Position numbers and translations under genes: made by a program. A DNA stretch of 64,000 nt from Flavobacterium petrolei (GTDB taxonomy: Bacteria > Bacteroidota > Bacteroidia > Flavobacteriales > Flavobacteriaceae): positions 310,001-374,000 of the forward strand of contig NZ_QNVY02000001.1 in NCBI RefSeq assembly GCF_003314435.2, given 5' to 3'. Within the stretch, counting starts at the first letter, position 1. Each line of letters opens with the position of its first letter. This document shows, in pieces, positions 18,925-28,055 of this stretch. The notes under the pieces were generated by a model. That model was given only the letters and a program-made list of their open reading frames with translations, was not told the origin of the DNA and searched no databases.

Positions 18925-18932
18925 TACTTTTG
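18925..18932 (+). promoter_or_regulatory. TAnnTTTG -7 element of rpe
   Basis: TACTTTTG, a full match. The transcript would start near 18938 and carry the hairpin at 18949-18978 in its leader. An ATG at 18956, in frame with rpe, sits inside that hairpin. Confidence 0.6.
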
Positions 18933-18948
18933 CACAAACAACACAAAC

Positions 18949-18978
18949 TGTATAGATGCACTGCGGTGCATCTATACA
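18949..18978 (+). promoter_or_regulatory. Perfect 13-bp hairpin in the rpe leader
   Basis: TGTATAGATGCAC (18949-18961), loop TGCG, then the exact complement at 18966-18978. No T-run follows. It lies 11 bp downstream of the predicted transcription start and ends 13 bp before the rpe ATG at 18992, so it would cap the mRNA 5' end or occlude ribosome entry. Confidence 0.7.
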
Positions 18979-18991
18979 TAACAACTACCCA

Positions 18992-19654
18992 ATGAAGAAT
19001 ACACTTATTGCACCATCAGTGCTTGCAGCCGATTTTGGTAATCTGCAACGCGACATCGAAATGATCAACAACAGCGAAGCCGATTGGTTTCACATTGACA
19101 TCATGGATGGCGTTTTTGTTCCAAACATTTCTTATGGAATGCCAGTTTTGGAAGCCATTAACCGCCATGCCAAAAAAACAATTGACGTTCACTTGATGAT
19201 TATCGATCCAGACCGTTATATTAAAACTTTTGCTGAATTAGGCGCAAATATTTTAAGCGTACACTATGAAGCTTGCACACACCTCCACAGAACGCTACAG
19301 GCAATTAAAGCTGAGGGAATGAAAGCTGGAGTTGCCATTAACCCACACACTAATATTGATTTACTGGAAGATGTAATCAATGACATTGATTTAGTTTGTA
19401 TCATGAGTGTGAATCCTGGTTTTGGAGGACAATCTTTTATAGAAAACACCTATGCAAAAATTGAAAAGCTAAAAGCTTTAATCCTTAAAAAAGGAGCAAC
19501 TACAATCATTGAAGTTGATGGTGGCGTAACCAATAAAAATGCAAAACAATTAGTGGAAGCCGGAGCCGATGTTCTGGTAGCGGGAAGTTTTGTTTTCAAA
19601 GCGGAAAATCCAACCCAAACGATACAAGATTTAAAGAAGCTTACAAACTTCTAA
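18992..19654 (+). CDS. rpe: Ribulose-phosphate 3-epimerase
   Basis: 220 residues from ATG 18992, the usual length for Rpe. An in-frame ATG at 18956 would add 12 residues (HCGASIHNNYP) encoded by the leader hairpin and unlike the family, so it is rejected. The TIM-barrel signatures are intact: IAPSVLAADFGNL, WFHIDIMDGVFVPN with metal-binding His and Asp, HLMIIDP, VNPGFGGQSF, and IEVDGGV near the end. It interconverts ribulose 5-phosphate and xylulose 5-phosphate in the non-oxidative pentose phosphate pathway. It is transcribed alone from a TAnnTTTG promoter and followed by a terminator. Confidence 0.97.
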   Translation: MKNTLIAPSVLAADFGNLQRDIEMINNSEADWFHIDIMDGVFVPNISYGMPVLEAINRHAKKTIDVHLMIIDPDRYIKTFAELGANILSVHYEACTHLHRTLQAIKAEGMKAGVAINPHTNIDLLEDVINDIDLVCIMSVNPGFGGQSFIENTYAKIEKLKALILKKGATTIIEVDGGVTNKNAKQLVEAGADVLVAGSFVFKAENPTQTIQDLKKLTNF

Positions 19655-19655
19655 A

Positions 19656-19684
19656 AAAGTGGCGCATTTAGCGCCATTTTTTAT
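19656..19684. terminator. Bidirectional terminator between rpe and the MtfA-like gene
   Basis: Stem TGGCGC/GCGCCA (19660-19665 with 19671-19676) with a 5-nt loop, A-run on the left and T-run on the right. The flanking genes converge on it. Confidence 0.8.
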
Positions 19685-19685
19685 T

Positions 19686-20489
19686 TTAGAAAGGTTCATC
19701 AAAGTTAATCATTGCAGCAACATGTGCATATAATTCAGGATGGTAGCTTTTAAAAACACGCGGAGTTTCAAAGAAATGCTCCAAGATAACCGATAAAAAT
19801 TCAAATTGATTTTCATAGGCATATAATCTAAAATAATCCCTTTGAGTCAGTTCGTCATTTAAAACTGGATCGATGTAATATTTTACAACGTCATTAAAAG
19901 CATCAAAAAATACAATGGCGCTTGGATCATTACTTTTTAAACAATGAAAATGCAATACATGCGAAAACTCATGTAAACCCAAATTTATATTATCATTTAA
20001 AGCTGAATGACCAATAATGAAATCTTCCCACGAAAACACAACAGCTTTCATTCTGGGATTAAATTCTCCTTTGTGATGCGCTTGATTTACGGTAGAAAAA
20101 TAATTGGAAGGATAAATAATTATTTTGTCGAACAAATTTACAAGATAATTTCTCATCCCGAAGGTCAACATTACATAGGTTCCAGCAATCAATATTTGCA
20201 TTTGCTCCGTAATTTTAATGTCTTTACCAATGAACTGATATTTCGCGATAAACGCAATAATGCGATGTTCAAAATACTTTTTCTTTTTGACAGAAAGCTG
20301 ATTGTAATATGGAAAATCATTTATTAAAATTTGCCGTTGACTTAATTTTAATTTCTTTGAAAAAGGATACCAATGAATATAAAGTGGCTTATTAAATAAC
20401 AATACATAAGTTGGCTCAACCACTCTAAAAACTAAAAGCAGAAGAAAAACCATTCCAAAAAATGCTGTAATAAAAAGCTGTAGTGACAT
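19686..20489 (-). CDS. MtfA-like zinc-dependent peptidase (M90)
   Basis: 267 residues. An N-terminal membrane helix (residues about 5-28) precedes the catalytic part. The zinc motif HEFSHVLHF (HExxH) and the downstream FEFLSVILEHFFETP segment, which carries the third ligand, match the MtfA/glucose-regulated metallopeptidase family. E. coli MtfA is a soluble protein that binds the repressor Mlc; the added N-terminal helix here suggests a membrane-anchored peptidase, a form common in Bacteroidetes. The substrate is unknown. It is transcribed alone, towards rpe. Confidence 0.85.
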   Translation of the reverse strand: MSLQLFITAFFGMVFLLLLVFRVVEPTYVLLFNKPLYIHWYPFSKKLKLSQRQILINDFPYYNQLSVKKKKYFEHRIIAFIAKYQFIGKDIKITEQMQILIAGTYVMLTFGMRNYLVNLFDKIIIYPSNYFSTVNQAHHKGEFNPRMKAVVFSWEDFIIGHSALNDNINLGLHEFSHVLHFHCLKSNDPSAIVFFDAFNDVVKYYIDPVLNDELTQRDYFRLYAYENQFEFLSVILEHFFETPRVFKSYHPELYAHVAAMINFDEPF

Positions 20490-20512
20490 GTATTATAACT
20501 GCTTTAAAAGAA

Positions 20513-20560
20513 AAAATGCCTCAAAAGAATTCAAGCCAACTTGATTTTTTGAAGCATTTT
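20513..20560 (-). terminator. Terminator after the tRNA-Arg gene
   Basis: A long inverted repeat: AAAATGC at 20513-20519 pairs with GCATTTT at 20554-20560, with further pairing inside (TCAAAA with TTTTGA, TTCAAG with CTTGA). On the minus strand it ends in a T-run. Confidence 0.7.
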
Positions 20561-20569
20561 ATGTGTTTG

Positions 20570-20643
20570 TGGCCGCGACAGGGTTCGAACCTGCAACCCT
20601 CAGAGTCGAAATCTGATATTCTATCCAGTTGAACTACGCAGCC
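20570..20643 (-). tRNA. tRNA-Arg (anticodon TCG)
   Basis: On the minus strand the sequence folds as a full cloverleaf. The acceptor arm is GGCTGCG with CGCGGCC (one G-T pair). The D-loop contains GTTCAACTGGATAGAAT. The anticodon stem is TCAGA/TCTGA around the loop TTTCGAC, which gives anticodon TCG (CGA codons). The T-arm is GCAGG-TTCGAAC-CCTGT. The discriminator base is A and CCA is not encoded. Confidence 0.96.
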
Positions 20644-20663
20644 ATTTGATTTAAGATTGCTGA

Positions 20664-20698
20664 TTAACGATTTTAGATTTATGAACTAAAATCGTTAA
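20664..20698 (-). terminator. Stem-loop between yqeY and the tRNA gene
   Basis: A 13-bp perfect stem TTAACGATTTTAG/CTAAAATCGTTAA with a 9-nt loop, just after the yqeY stop. There is no T-run, so its function as a terminator is uncertain. Confidence 0.5.
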
Positions 20699-20714
20699 CC
20701 TTGAATCCAAAGAT

Positions 20715-21164
20715 TTATGTCAATAATTTTTTTACAATTGTAGAAATTGTTTTTCCTTCGGCTGTTCCACCTAATTGAGCTGCAGCCAATCCCATTACTT
20801 TTCCCATTGACGCAATTCCTGACGCTCCAGTTTCTGCAATTATTTTTGCTATCACTGCTTCAACTTCTGCTTCGCTTAATTGTGCCGGTAAGAATTTTTC
20901 GATTACAGCAATTTGAGCTAATTCTGGTTCCGCTAAATCCAAACGGTTTTGCTCCGTGAAAATCCTAGCACTTTCTTTACGAGTTTTTACTAATCTTTGT
21001 AGCAATTTAACCTCGTCATCTTGTGTTATTTCTTCTTTTGATCCTGATGCTGTCTGAGCTAAAAGAATTTCAGATTTAATAGCTCTTAAAGCTTCTAATG
21101 CAACGGTATCTTTGGCTCTCATGGCGGTTTTGATTTCGTCCATGATTAGTACTGATAAACTCAT
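20715..21164 (-). CDS. yqeY: GatB/YqeY domain protein
   Basis: 149 residues that match the free-standing YqeY family: LIMDEIKTAMRAKDTVALEALRAIKSEILLA at the start and YLPAQLSEAEVEAVIAKII-type pattern (FLPAQLSEAEVEAVI, then GKVMGLAAAQLGGTAEGKTISTIVKKLL) at the end. This domain forms the tail of GatB in tRNA amidotransferase, where it contacts tRNA. The role of the stand-alone form is not settled. It lies downstream of ftsZ on the same strand but behind a strong terminator and a 288-bp gap, so it is probably a separate unit. That gap (21165-21452) shows no supported gene. Confidence 0.92.
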   Translation of the reverse strand: MSLSVLIMDEIKTAMRAKDTVALEALRAIKSEILLAQTASGSKEEITQDDEVKLLQRLVKTRKESARIFTEQNRLDLAEPELAQIAVIEKFLPAQLSEAEVEAVIAKIIAETGASGIASMGKVMGLAAAQLGGTAEGKTISTIVKKLLT

Positions 21165-21390
21165 ATTCTATATTGTTAATTGCGTTAATCCATTATTTGA
21201 TCAACCGATTTATTGAATTACTACTTTTAAAAATGATTTTTCGCTCTGATTACAGTAAAAAGCTCCCAATTATTAAGGCGGAACTTAAAACAAAAGCTCT
21301 TCTAAGGCCCGACAAATCTAAAGAATTTTACTCGGATTTACAACAACAGATTGTCTCGTGTAAGAGATAAGTATTGAAACTCCTTATAAT

Positions 21391-21433
21391 GGCAAAAAGT
21401 AGCCCGAAAATTAAATATAATTTTCGGGCTACT
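21391..21433 (-). terminator. Terminator of the dcw cluster, after ftsZ
   Basis: A perfect 15-bp stem AGTAGCCCGAAAATT/AATTTTCGGGCTACT (from 21398 to 21433) with a small AT loop. On the minus strand it is followed by a T-run (21397 down to 21393). Confidence 0.92.
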
Positions 21434-21452
21434 CCTTTTTGTTTTGTTTTTA

Positions 21453-23390
21453 TTAATCTACGTTATCGTGCAAATAGGAATTATTTGAACGCAACTGTAA
21501 ATCATTATTACTGTCTGTTCCTACAGATATTCTCGAGTTTGTATTGTTCGCTTGATTGTTTGATATGTCTATTCCCAATCTTTTGTAAGCTGGTTCTTTT
21601 TCATACTCATCAATTTTAGAAACATTGTTATGGAACTTATAATTGAATTCCTTCAATTTTTTTCTTCTTTCGTCTGCTCTCATTCGCAATGATTCTTCAA
21701 TAGTCATTTCGGTAGCAGCAATATCTTCAAAATCAACCGGATTAATCACAGTTCTTTGTACTTGTCTCATGGTGATATTTAACTCCTCCGGGACAACAAC
21801 TTCTGGAGTTTTTGCAACTGGCTTAGGCATAAAATCAGGCTCCGCTTCCATATATTCTTCTAGAGAATATTTGATAATTCCATTATCCGTTAATTCCGTT
21901 ACTGGTACAAACTGAACTGCTTCATTTACTTTAATGTCACGAGTTTCATTCGTTAGCTCATACATCACTTTACTTTCTTCAACTTGAGCTACTGGCTCCG
22001 CTTTAAAAAGTGGTAAATCAAAAGAGAAAGTAGTTTGTTCTTGTCTTTCGATTGCTTTTGGCTGCACAGCTTTTACTTCAGCAACAGGAGAGGAAATTGT
22101 GAAATCAATATCTGTAATTGGAGAAACAATTTCGAAAGTCACATCTAAATTTTTAATAAATTCAGACATAACCATCAACTCTTCTTTATTGATTGTTGGA
22201 GATGTAACCACTGGCTCAGGCGCAACAACTGTATCTTCGACTAAATCAAAAACAATTCTTTCGTTAGCGTTTGTAACTGGTGATGACTCCGTGTTCAAAT
22301 CAAATCCAGCAACAGTTTTATTACTTAAATTATGTACACTTCTTTGTTCGTCCTCTAGTGTGTGAATTATTTTTTTAGGTTCCGTGTTTACGATTCCATT
22401 TTGTTGTTCAATATCAAAACCAGTAGCGATTATGGTTACAGCGATTGAATCTCCAAGTGATTCGTCTTCACCAACTCCCATGATAATATTAGCATTGTGA
22501 CCCGCTTCGATTTGAATATGATCATTAATTTCTCCTATTTCATCAATTGTAATTTCATTAGTTCCAGAAACGATAAGCAACAATACGTTTTTGGCACCTG
22601 TAATTTTGTTGTCATTCAACAAAGGAGAATCTAAAGCAGCAATAATTGCTTCCTTAGCTCTGTTTTCACCAGAAGAAATAGAAGATCCCATAATAGCAGT
22701 TCCGCTGTTATACAAAACTGTCTTAGCATCTCTTAAATCGATATTTTGAGTGTAATGATGCGTTATTACTTCAGCAATTCCTCTTGAGGCAGTTGCTAAA
22801 ACTTCATCCGCTTTTGAAAACCCAGCTTTGAAACCAAGATTACCGTAAACTTCTCTTAATTTATTATTGTTGATAACAATTAATGAGTCGACCTGTTTGC
22901 GTAATTTTTCAATACCGATTAACGCTTGTTCCTGACGCACTTTCCCTTCAAACAAGAAAGGCAATGTCACAATCCCTACAGTAAGAATATCTCTTTCTTT
23001 AGCCAATTGCGCGATAACTGGCGCAGCTCCCGTTCCTGTACCACCACCCATTCCGGCAGTGATGAAGACCATTTTAGTATTGCGATCCAACATTTTTTCA
23101 ATCTCGGAAATACTCTCGATAGCGGATTGTTGTCCCACATCAGGATTTGCTCCAGCACCAAGTCCTTCTGTCAAATGCACTCCCAACTGGATTTTATTAG
23201 GCACAGAACTACTCTGTAAAGCTTGAGAATCCGTATTACATACGATAAAATCTACACCTTTGATCCCTTGCTTGAACATGTGATTTATGGCGTTACTTCC
23301 GCCTCCACCTACACCTATAACTTTTATCACATTTGATTGATTCTTTGGTAAATCAAATGAAATACTTCCAAATTCTGAGTCGCTCATCAT
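21453..23390 (-). CDS. ftsZ: Cell division protein FtsZ
   Basis: 645 residues, long because of a C-terminal linker of more than 250 residues after the tubulin-like core. The core has GVGGGGSNAINHMF, the GTP-binding signature GGGTGTGAAPV, and the T7 loop pattern NIDLRD (NxDxxD), so GTPase assembly should be intact. The extreme C-terminus reads LQLRSNNSYLHDNVD. This is the form seen in Flavobacteria, and it differs from the DIPAFLR-type tail of proteobacterial FtsZ that binds FtsA and ZipA. FtsZ polymerises into the midcell ring. It is the last gene of the dcw cluster, 59 bp after ftsA, with a terminator behind it. Confidence 0.98.
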   Translation of the reverse strand: MMSDSEFGSISFDLPKNQSNVIKVIGVGGGGSNAINHMFKQGIKGVDFIVCNTDSQALQSSSVPNKIQLGVHLTEGLGAGANPDVGQQSAIESISEIEKMLDRNTKMVFITAGMGGGTGTGAAPVIAQLAKERDILTVGIVTLPFLFEGKVRQEQALIGIEKLRKQVDSLIVINNNKLREVYGNLGFKAGFSKADEVLATASRGIAEVITHHYTQNIDLRDAKTVLYNSGTAIMGSSISSGENRAKEAIIAALDSPLLNDNKITGAKNVLLLIVSGTNEITIDEIGEINDHIQIEAGHNANIIMGVGEDESLGDSIAVTIIATGFDIEQQNGIVNTEPKKIIHTLEDEQRSVHNLSNKTVAGFDLNTESSPVTNANERIVFDLVEDTVVAPEPVVTSPTINKEELMVMSEFIKNLDVTFEIVSPITDIDFTISSPVAEVKAVQPKAIERQEQTTFSFDLPLFKAEPVAQVEESKVMYELTNETRDIKVNEAVQFVPVTELTDNGIIKYSLEEYMEAEPDFMPKPVAKTPEVVVPEELNITMRQVQRTVINPVDFEDIAATEMTIEESLRMRADERRKKLKEFNYKFHNNVSKIDEYEKEPAYKRLGIDISNNQANNTNSRISVGTDSNNDLQLRSNNSYLHDNVD

Positions 23391-23449
23391 TTTATTTGGT
23401 TTTTGAAATTGTTATATTATTAATTCTTATATTTTTTTGGGCCCCACCC

Positions 23450-24832
23450 TTATTCTGCGTTATCTAAAAAGTCTTTAATCTTATCTACATAACGATCAAA
23501 GAAATTTCTTTGTATTCTGTTTACGGTAGAATTCTGCTTCTCATTCGCATTATGATCTTCGGCCTCTTCTACCTTTTCAGGAGCCTCATAAACAGGTGTT
23601 TGAACAACTGCCGGTCTGTAAACAGGTGCCTTTGATTGTTCTATAGCATCAATTCGCACAGCGCTTTGTGTTTTATTTTCAATGCTTTTCATCACTAATC
23701 CAACTGCAGTTGCATACAAGGGACTTGAGATCTCCTCATCTGAGTTTCCAGCTAAATGTTCGTTTGGATATCCAATTCTAGTATCCATTCCCGTAATATA
23801 TTCAACTAACTGTTTGATGTGTTTCAATTGAGCACCACCACCAGTAAGTACAATTCCTGCAATTAGTTTTTTTCTAGGATCTTCATGACCGTACGCTTTT
23901 ACTTCTGTAAAAACCTGATCTACAATCTCCACAACACGAGCATGAATTATTTTAGAAAGATTTTTTAACGAAATCTCTTTTGGCTCTCTACCTCTCAATC
24001 CCGGAATAGAAACAATTTCATTGTCTTTATTTTCTCCTGGCCAAGCAGATCCAAATTTAACTTTCAATAACTCGGCTTGCTTTTCTATTATAGAGCATCC
24101 TTCTTTTATATCATCTGTAATCACATTTCCTCCAAAAGGAATTACAGCAGTATGACGAATGATGCCATCTTTAAAAATTGCCAAATCAGTTGTTCCACCA
24201 CCGATATCGATAAGTGCAACTCCCGCTTCCTTTTCTTCCTGACTTAAAACTGCATCTGCAGAAGCCAGCGGTTCTAATGTCAAACCTGACAATTCAATTC
24301 CGGAACTTTGAATACATCTTCCAACGTTACGAATTGAAGAAGCCTGCCCCACTACAACGTGAAAACTAGACTCCAATCTTCCGCCGTACATTCCTATAGG
24401 TTCTTTAATCTCAGATTGCCCGTCAATTTTGAATTCTTGAGGCAAAACATGAATTATTTCTTCACCTGGTAACATTGCCAATTTATTGACTTGATCAATC
24501 AAAAGCTGAATATCGCTCCCACCGATAACCTCTTCAGGATTATGTCTGCTGATGTAATCTGTATGTTGAATACTTCGAATATGCTGTCCTGCAATTCCAA
24601 CTACTACATCTTTTATTTTATAGCCTGAATTAATTTCGGCTTCTTGTATCGCTTGTTGTATTGATTGTATGGTTTGAGTGATGTTGTTTACAACGCCTCT
24701 TGCCACTCCTAAACTTTTAGACTTTCCAACACCTAAAATTTCTAGTTTGCCATATTCATTCTTCTTGCCTATCATGGCAACTATTTTAGTTGTCCCAATA
24801 TCTAGACCTACTGCAATATTCTCGTTTTCCAT
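23450..24832 (-). CDS. ftsA: Cell division protein FtsA
   Basis: 460 residues with an actin-like fold: phosphate-1 motif VGLDIGTTKIVAMIG at the start, phosphate-2 ALIDIGGGTTDLAIF, and adenosine motif GIVLTGGGAQLKHI. Between them is the FtsA-specific 1C domain. The C-terminus is an amphipathic helix (RNFFDRYVDKIKDFLD), the membrane-targeting sequence that anchors FtsZ to the inner membrane. A linker rich in Ala, Pro, Val and Glu (about residues 400-430) separates core and anchor. It sits between ftsQ (6 bp gap) and ftsZ. Confidence 0.97.
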   Translation of the reverse strand: MENENIAVGLDIGTTKIVAMIGKKNEYGKLEILGVGKSKSLGVARGVVNNITQTIQSIQQAIQEAEINSGYKIKDVVVGIAGQHIRSIQHTDYISRHNPEEVIGGSDIQLLIDQVNKLAMLPGEEIIHVLPQEFKIDGQSEIKEPIGMYGGRLESSFHVVVGQASSIRNVGRCIQSSGIELSGLTLEPLASADAVLSQEEKEAGVALIDIGGGTTDLAIFKDGIIRHTAVIPFGGNVITDDIKEGCSIIEKQAELLKVKFGSAWPGENKDNEIVSIPGLRGREPKEISLKNLSKIIHARVVEIVDQVFTEVKAYGHEDPRKKLIAGIVLTGGGAQLKHIKQLVEYITGMDTRIGYPNEHLAGNSDEEISSPLYATAVGLVMKSIENKTQSAVRIDAIEQSKAPVYRPAVVQTPVYEAPEKVEEAEDHNANEKQNSTVNRIQRNFFDRYVDKIKDFLDNAE

Positions 24833-24838
24833 TATCTA

Positions 24839-25561
24839 TTATTTAGTGCAAACTACTTGATCCGTAAATCGGAGGTCAATTTTTTTATATTTATACAACG
24901 AACTATCTAAAACTGCTTTTTGAAAAAAAGCTTTATAATTTTTAAATTTGCGCTCTACATTTATCAGAATACCAAAATCTATTTGATAATCAAAATTTCT
25001 GTTGTGCATTTTTAAGCTTCCGTTAGGCATAATTTCAATTCCAATGATGTTTTTTTTCAAAAATGCATCGTCATAAATTATGCGGAATAAGTCGGCTAGT
25101 TTTTCGTTATTATGTTTATTTATTCCCCCTGAAACAAGTGGAACTCGAGCTGTAAAATTTGTTGACAACGGCATTCTATTCCCTTCGTAATCAATGTAAA
25201 AAGAACTTCCTTCGTCAAAAACTCTAGCAATAGGAGTTTTTTGTTTTACCACTGCTTTTAACACACCATCAATGCTCACAAAAACATCTGATTTTTCAAT
25301 CATTTCTTGTGAATTTAGATTTGTCTCCAGCTTATTCAAATCTAAATTAACTTTTTGAATGCTCGATGCCTCTCTATTTTTTTCTATTAACAATTTATTA
25401 ACCGTTTCTTGCTTAACAAAAGGAGCGTCATCTCCTACAAAAACAACGACTAAATTAGTCAGTTTTCTATTTTCATTTCGTTTAGACGTGAAAGAAAAAA
25501 GAAAAATAACCAATCCAAACATCAGTAATAATCGAATATTTGTCCAATTAAAGAGTTTCAT
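24839..25561 (-). CDS. ftsQ: Cell division protein FtsQ
   Basis: 240 residues. A short cytoplasmic N-terminus and one membrane helix (residues about 8-24, IRLLLMFGLVIFLFSFTS) precede a periplasmic part with a POTRA-like region (VFVGDDAPFVKQETVNKLLIEKNREAS, then VFVSIDGVLKAVVKQKTPIARVF). Sequence similarity to proteobacterial FtsQ is weak, but position between murC and ftsA and the topology are diagnostic. FtsQ bridges early and late division proteins. Its start overlaps the end of murC by 14 bp. Confidence 0.93.
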   Translation of the reverse strand: MKLFNWTNIRLLLMFGLVIFLFSFTSKRNENRKLTNLVVVFVGDDAPFVKQETVNKLLIEKNREASSIQKVNLDLNKLETNLNSQEMIEKSDVFVSIDGVLKAVVKQKTPIARVFDEGSSFYIDYEGNRMPLSTNFTARVPLVSGGINKHNNEKLADLFRIIYDDAFLKKNIIGIEIMPNGSLKMHNRNFDYQIDFGILINVERKFKNYKAFFQKAVLDSSLYKYKKIDLRFTDQVVCTK

Positions 25562-26897
25562 TTATCGCTTTTTTTATAGATGGCACTAATTCTCCAATGT
25601 CTCCTGCACCAATTGTCACAATTACAGTTGCGTTACTCTCTAAAATTGCTGCTACCAAATTATTTTTAATCACAATTTTCTTATTATTATTTGTCATTTT
25701 ATCCATCAGCCACTGTGAATTTACACCCTCAATCGGTTGTTCACGAGCCGGATAAATATCTAATAAAATAATCTCATCAAAAGCGGATAAACTTTTGGCA
25801 AAATCATCAGCAAAATCTCTTGTTCTGCTAAACAAGTGCGGTTGGAAAGCAGCTAAAATCTTTTGGTTTGGATACAATTCTCTAACGGCTTGATGCACTG
25901 CATTTATTTCGGTAGGATGATGCGCATAATCATCTATATAAACCTTAGCTTCTGTTTTTATTTGATACGAAAACCTTCTTTTTATTCCTTTGAATGATGC
26001 TAAAGCTCTTGCAATGGCATCGGTTGGGGTACCAAATAAATTTGCCATTGCAATAGCCATCAATGCATTCATTAAATTATGTCGTCCCGGTAATCCAAAA
26101 TGCAAATCTCTGATTATCTCGGTAGGTGTTTGCACATCAAAAATGTAACTTCCATCTCCTATTCTAACATTAAACGCTTTATAACCAGCATCTTCATTGA
26201 CCGCACAAACAACTCCTTCTATTGGCAATTCTTTAGTAATAAAAAGCTTGCTCTTGTCTTTAATTTTCGAAGCAAATTCTATAAAAGATTCTTCGATAGC
26301 CTCACTAGTTCCATAAATATCCAAGTGATCTGCGTCCATAGATGTAATACATGCAATATTGGGATGCAAGTGCAGAAATGAACGGTCAAATTCATCGGCT
26401 TCAACAACGGTAATCGTCTTTCCGCTTCCTATTAAATTTGAATTATAATTTTCTACTATTCCACCTATAAATGCAGTGACATCTGCTCCACTTTCGTGCA
26501 AAATATGTCCTAATATACCTGAGGTAGTCGTTTTACCATGCGTACCGGCTACAGCAAAGCAAAAGGTATCTTTTGTGATTAATCCTAAAACTTCGGCTCT
26601 CTTTTTTATTTGAAAGTCTCTTTCTAAAAAATAATTCCATTCTGAATGCGAAACTGGAACTGCCGGAGTAATAATTACCAAAGTGTTTTCTATATAAAAA
26701 TCCTTTGGAATCAAATCAATATTATCTTCAAAATGAATTGAAATGCCACTTTCTATTAATTCATTCGTCAGCGTAGAAGGAGTTTTATCATAACCGGAAA
26801 CTTGCTTTCCCAAGTTCTTGAAATAGCGGGCTAGATTGCTCATCCCGATTCCTCCGATTCCTATAAAATAGACGTTATGTATTTGATTCAGTTTCAT
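25548..26897 (-). CDS. murC: UDP-N-acetylmuramate--L-alanine ligase MurC
   Basis: 449 residues with the three-domain Mur ligase build: an N-terminal Rossmann domain (YFIGIGGIGMSNLARYF), a central ATPase with P-loop AGTHGKTTTSG and DADHLDIYG, and a C-terminal domain with IDDYAHHPTEI and AFQPHLFSRTRDF. The last two are MurC hallmarks. It adds the first amino acid, L-alanine, to UDP-MurNAc in the cytoplasm. It lies 36 bp downstream of murG and overlaps ftsQ. Confidence 0.97.
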   Translation of the reverse strand: MKLNQIHNVYFIGIGGIGMSNLARYFKNLGKQVSGYDKTPSTLTNELIESGISIHFEDNIDLIPKDFYIENTLVIITPAVPVSHSEWNYFLERDFQIKKRAEVLGLITKDTFCFAVAGTHGKTTTSGILGHILHESGADVTAFIGGIVENYNSNLIGSGKTITVVEADEFDRSFLHLHPNIACITSMDADHLDIYGTSEAIEESFIEFASKIKDKSKLFITKELPIEGVVCAVNEDAGYKAFNVRIGDGSYIFDVQTPTEIIRDLHFGLPGRHNLMNALMAIAMANLFGTPTDAIARALASFKGIKRRFSYQIKTEAKVYIDDYAHHPTEINAVHQAVRELYPNQKILAAFQPHLFSRTRDFADDFAKSLSAFDEIILLDIYPAREQPIEGVNSQWLMDKMTNNNKKIVIKNNLVAAILESNATVIVTIGAGDIGELVPSIKKAINETL

Positions 26898-26933
26898 TTT
26901 CGTTTTCGTTTTTGTCTATTATCTTAATTCTTT

Positions 26934-28025
26934 CTATCTGATTAACTTCACAATTTCATCTACAATTTGTTTTGTAGCTTCTGGAAGAGCCAATTGTTTA
27001 ATGTTTTTACTCAGCTGCTTTTGCTTTTCTGGATCTTTCACCAGGGATTCAAATACAACGCTGAATTGGGAATTGAGTTCAGATTCTTTTAATAACAAAG
27101 CTCCTTTCTTATCCACTATCGCTTGAGCATTTTTAGTTTGATGATCCTCCGCTACATTAGGAGAAGGAATGAAAATCACGGGCTTGCCTACGATACATAA
27201 TTCCGAAACTGAGGAAGCTCCTGCACGCGAAATCACAATATCCGCAGCGGCGTAAACTAAATCCATTCGGTCAATAAAGGAATGAATCTGAATATTTTCA
27301 TTCTCTTCAACACGCTTATATTCATCAAAATATAACTTCCCACATTGCCAAATCACTTGTATATTATGAGCAGCGAACGTTAAGATTTCTTTAGCTATTA
27401 ACTGATTCACTCTTCTTGCTCCCAGACTGCCACCCAATACCAAAAGTGTTTGTTTATTAGGATCTAAATTAAAATACTGTAATGCTTCTTCTCTCTTACT
27501 GTCGATATCTATCAAATCCTGTCGCACTGGATTCCCTGTCAAAATCATTTTGTTTTTTGGAAAAAAGCGCTCTAAATTCTCGTAAGCAACACAAATCTTA
27601 TCTGCATTTTTGCCTAACAATTTATTCGTAATTCCAGGATATGAATTTTGCTCCTGAATCACCGTTGGAATTCCTGCAATTGCTGCTATTTGCAATAATG
27701 GACCGCTTGCAAAACCTCCAGTTCCTACGACAACATCCGGTTTAAAATTCCTTATTATAGTTCTCGACTTCAATAAACTGCTAATCAGTTTTATTGGAAA
27801 AAGAGTATTATCAAATGTTAATCTTCTTTGTAATCCTGCAATCCATAAACCTATTATTTTGTAACCTGCCTGTGGCACTTTTTGCATTTCCATTTTATCC
27901 TTGGCACCTACAAAAAGAAATTCAGCATCTGGAAAACGAGATTTTAATTCATTTGCAATAGCAATTGCAGGATAAATATGTCCACCTGTTCCACCACCAC
28001 TTAATATGAATTTATACTGTTTCAT
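26934..28025 (-). CDS. murG: UDP-GlcNAc:lipid I GlcNAc transferase MurG
   Basis: 363 residues, a GT-B-fold glycosyltransferase. The N-terminal glycine-rich loop [15 protein letters not shown], the second loop [13 protein letters not shown], and the C-terminal donor-site segment [24 protein letters not shown] are all intact. It makes lipid II from lipid I on the inner face of the cytoplasmic membrane. It sits between ftsW and murC, as in E. coli and many other bacteria. Confidence 0.97.
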   Translation of the reverse strand: MKQYKFILSGGGTGGHIYPAIAIANELKSRFPDAEFLFVGAKDKMEMQKVPQAGYKIIGLWIAGLQRRLTFDNTLFPIKLISSLLKSRTIIRNFKPDVVVGTGGFASGPLLQIAAIAGIPTVIQEQNSYPGITNKLLGKNADKICVAYENLERFFPKNKMILTGNPVRQDLIDIDSKREEALQYFNLDPNKQTLLVLGGSLGARRVNQLIAKEILTFAAHNIQVIWQCGKLYFDEYKRVEENENIQIHSFIDRMDLVYAAADIVISRAGASSVSELCIVGKPVIFIPSPNVAEDHQTKNAQAIVDKKGALLLKESELNSQFSVVFESLVKDPEKQKQLSKNIKQLALPEATKQIVDEIVKLIR

Positions 28026-28055
28026 TATTCCTGATTTCTAATTTTCTAAAACGAC

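Noticed and set aside
18956..18991. Upstream in-frame ATG extending rpe by 12 residues
   Set aside because: The added codons lie inside and after the leader hairpin, and Rpe proteins start at the KNTLIAPSVLAADF segment.
21173..21370. 65-codon plus-strand frame between yqeY and ftsZ
   Set aside because: The second half has protein-like composition, but there is no promoter, no recognisable family and the first half is hydrophobic noise from AT-rich DNA. Not enough to call a gene.
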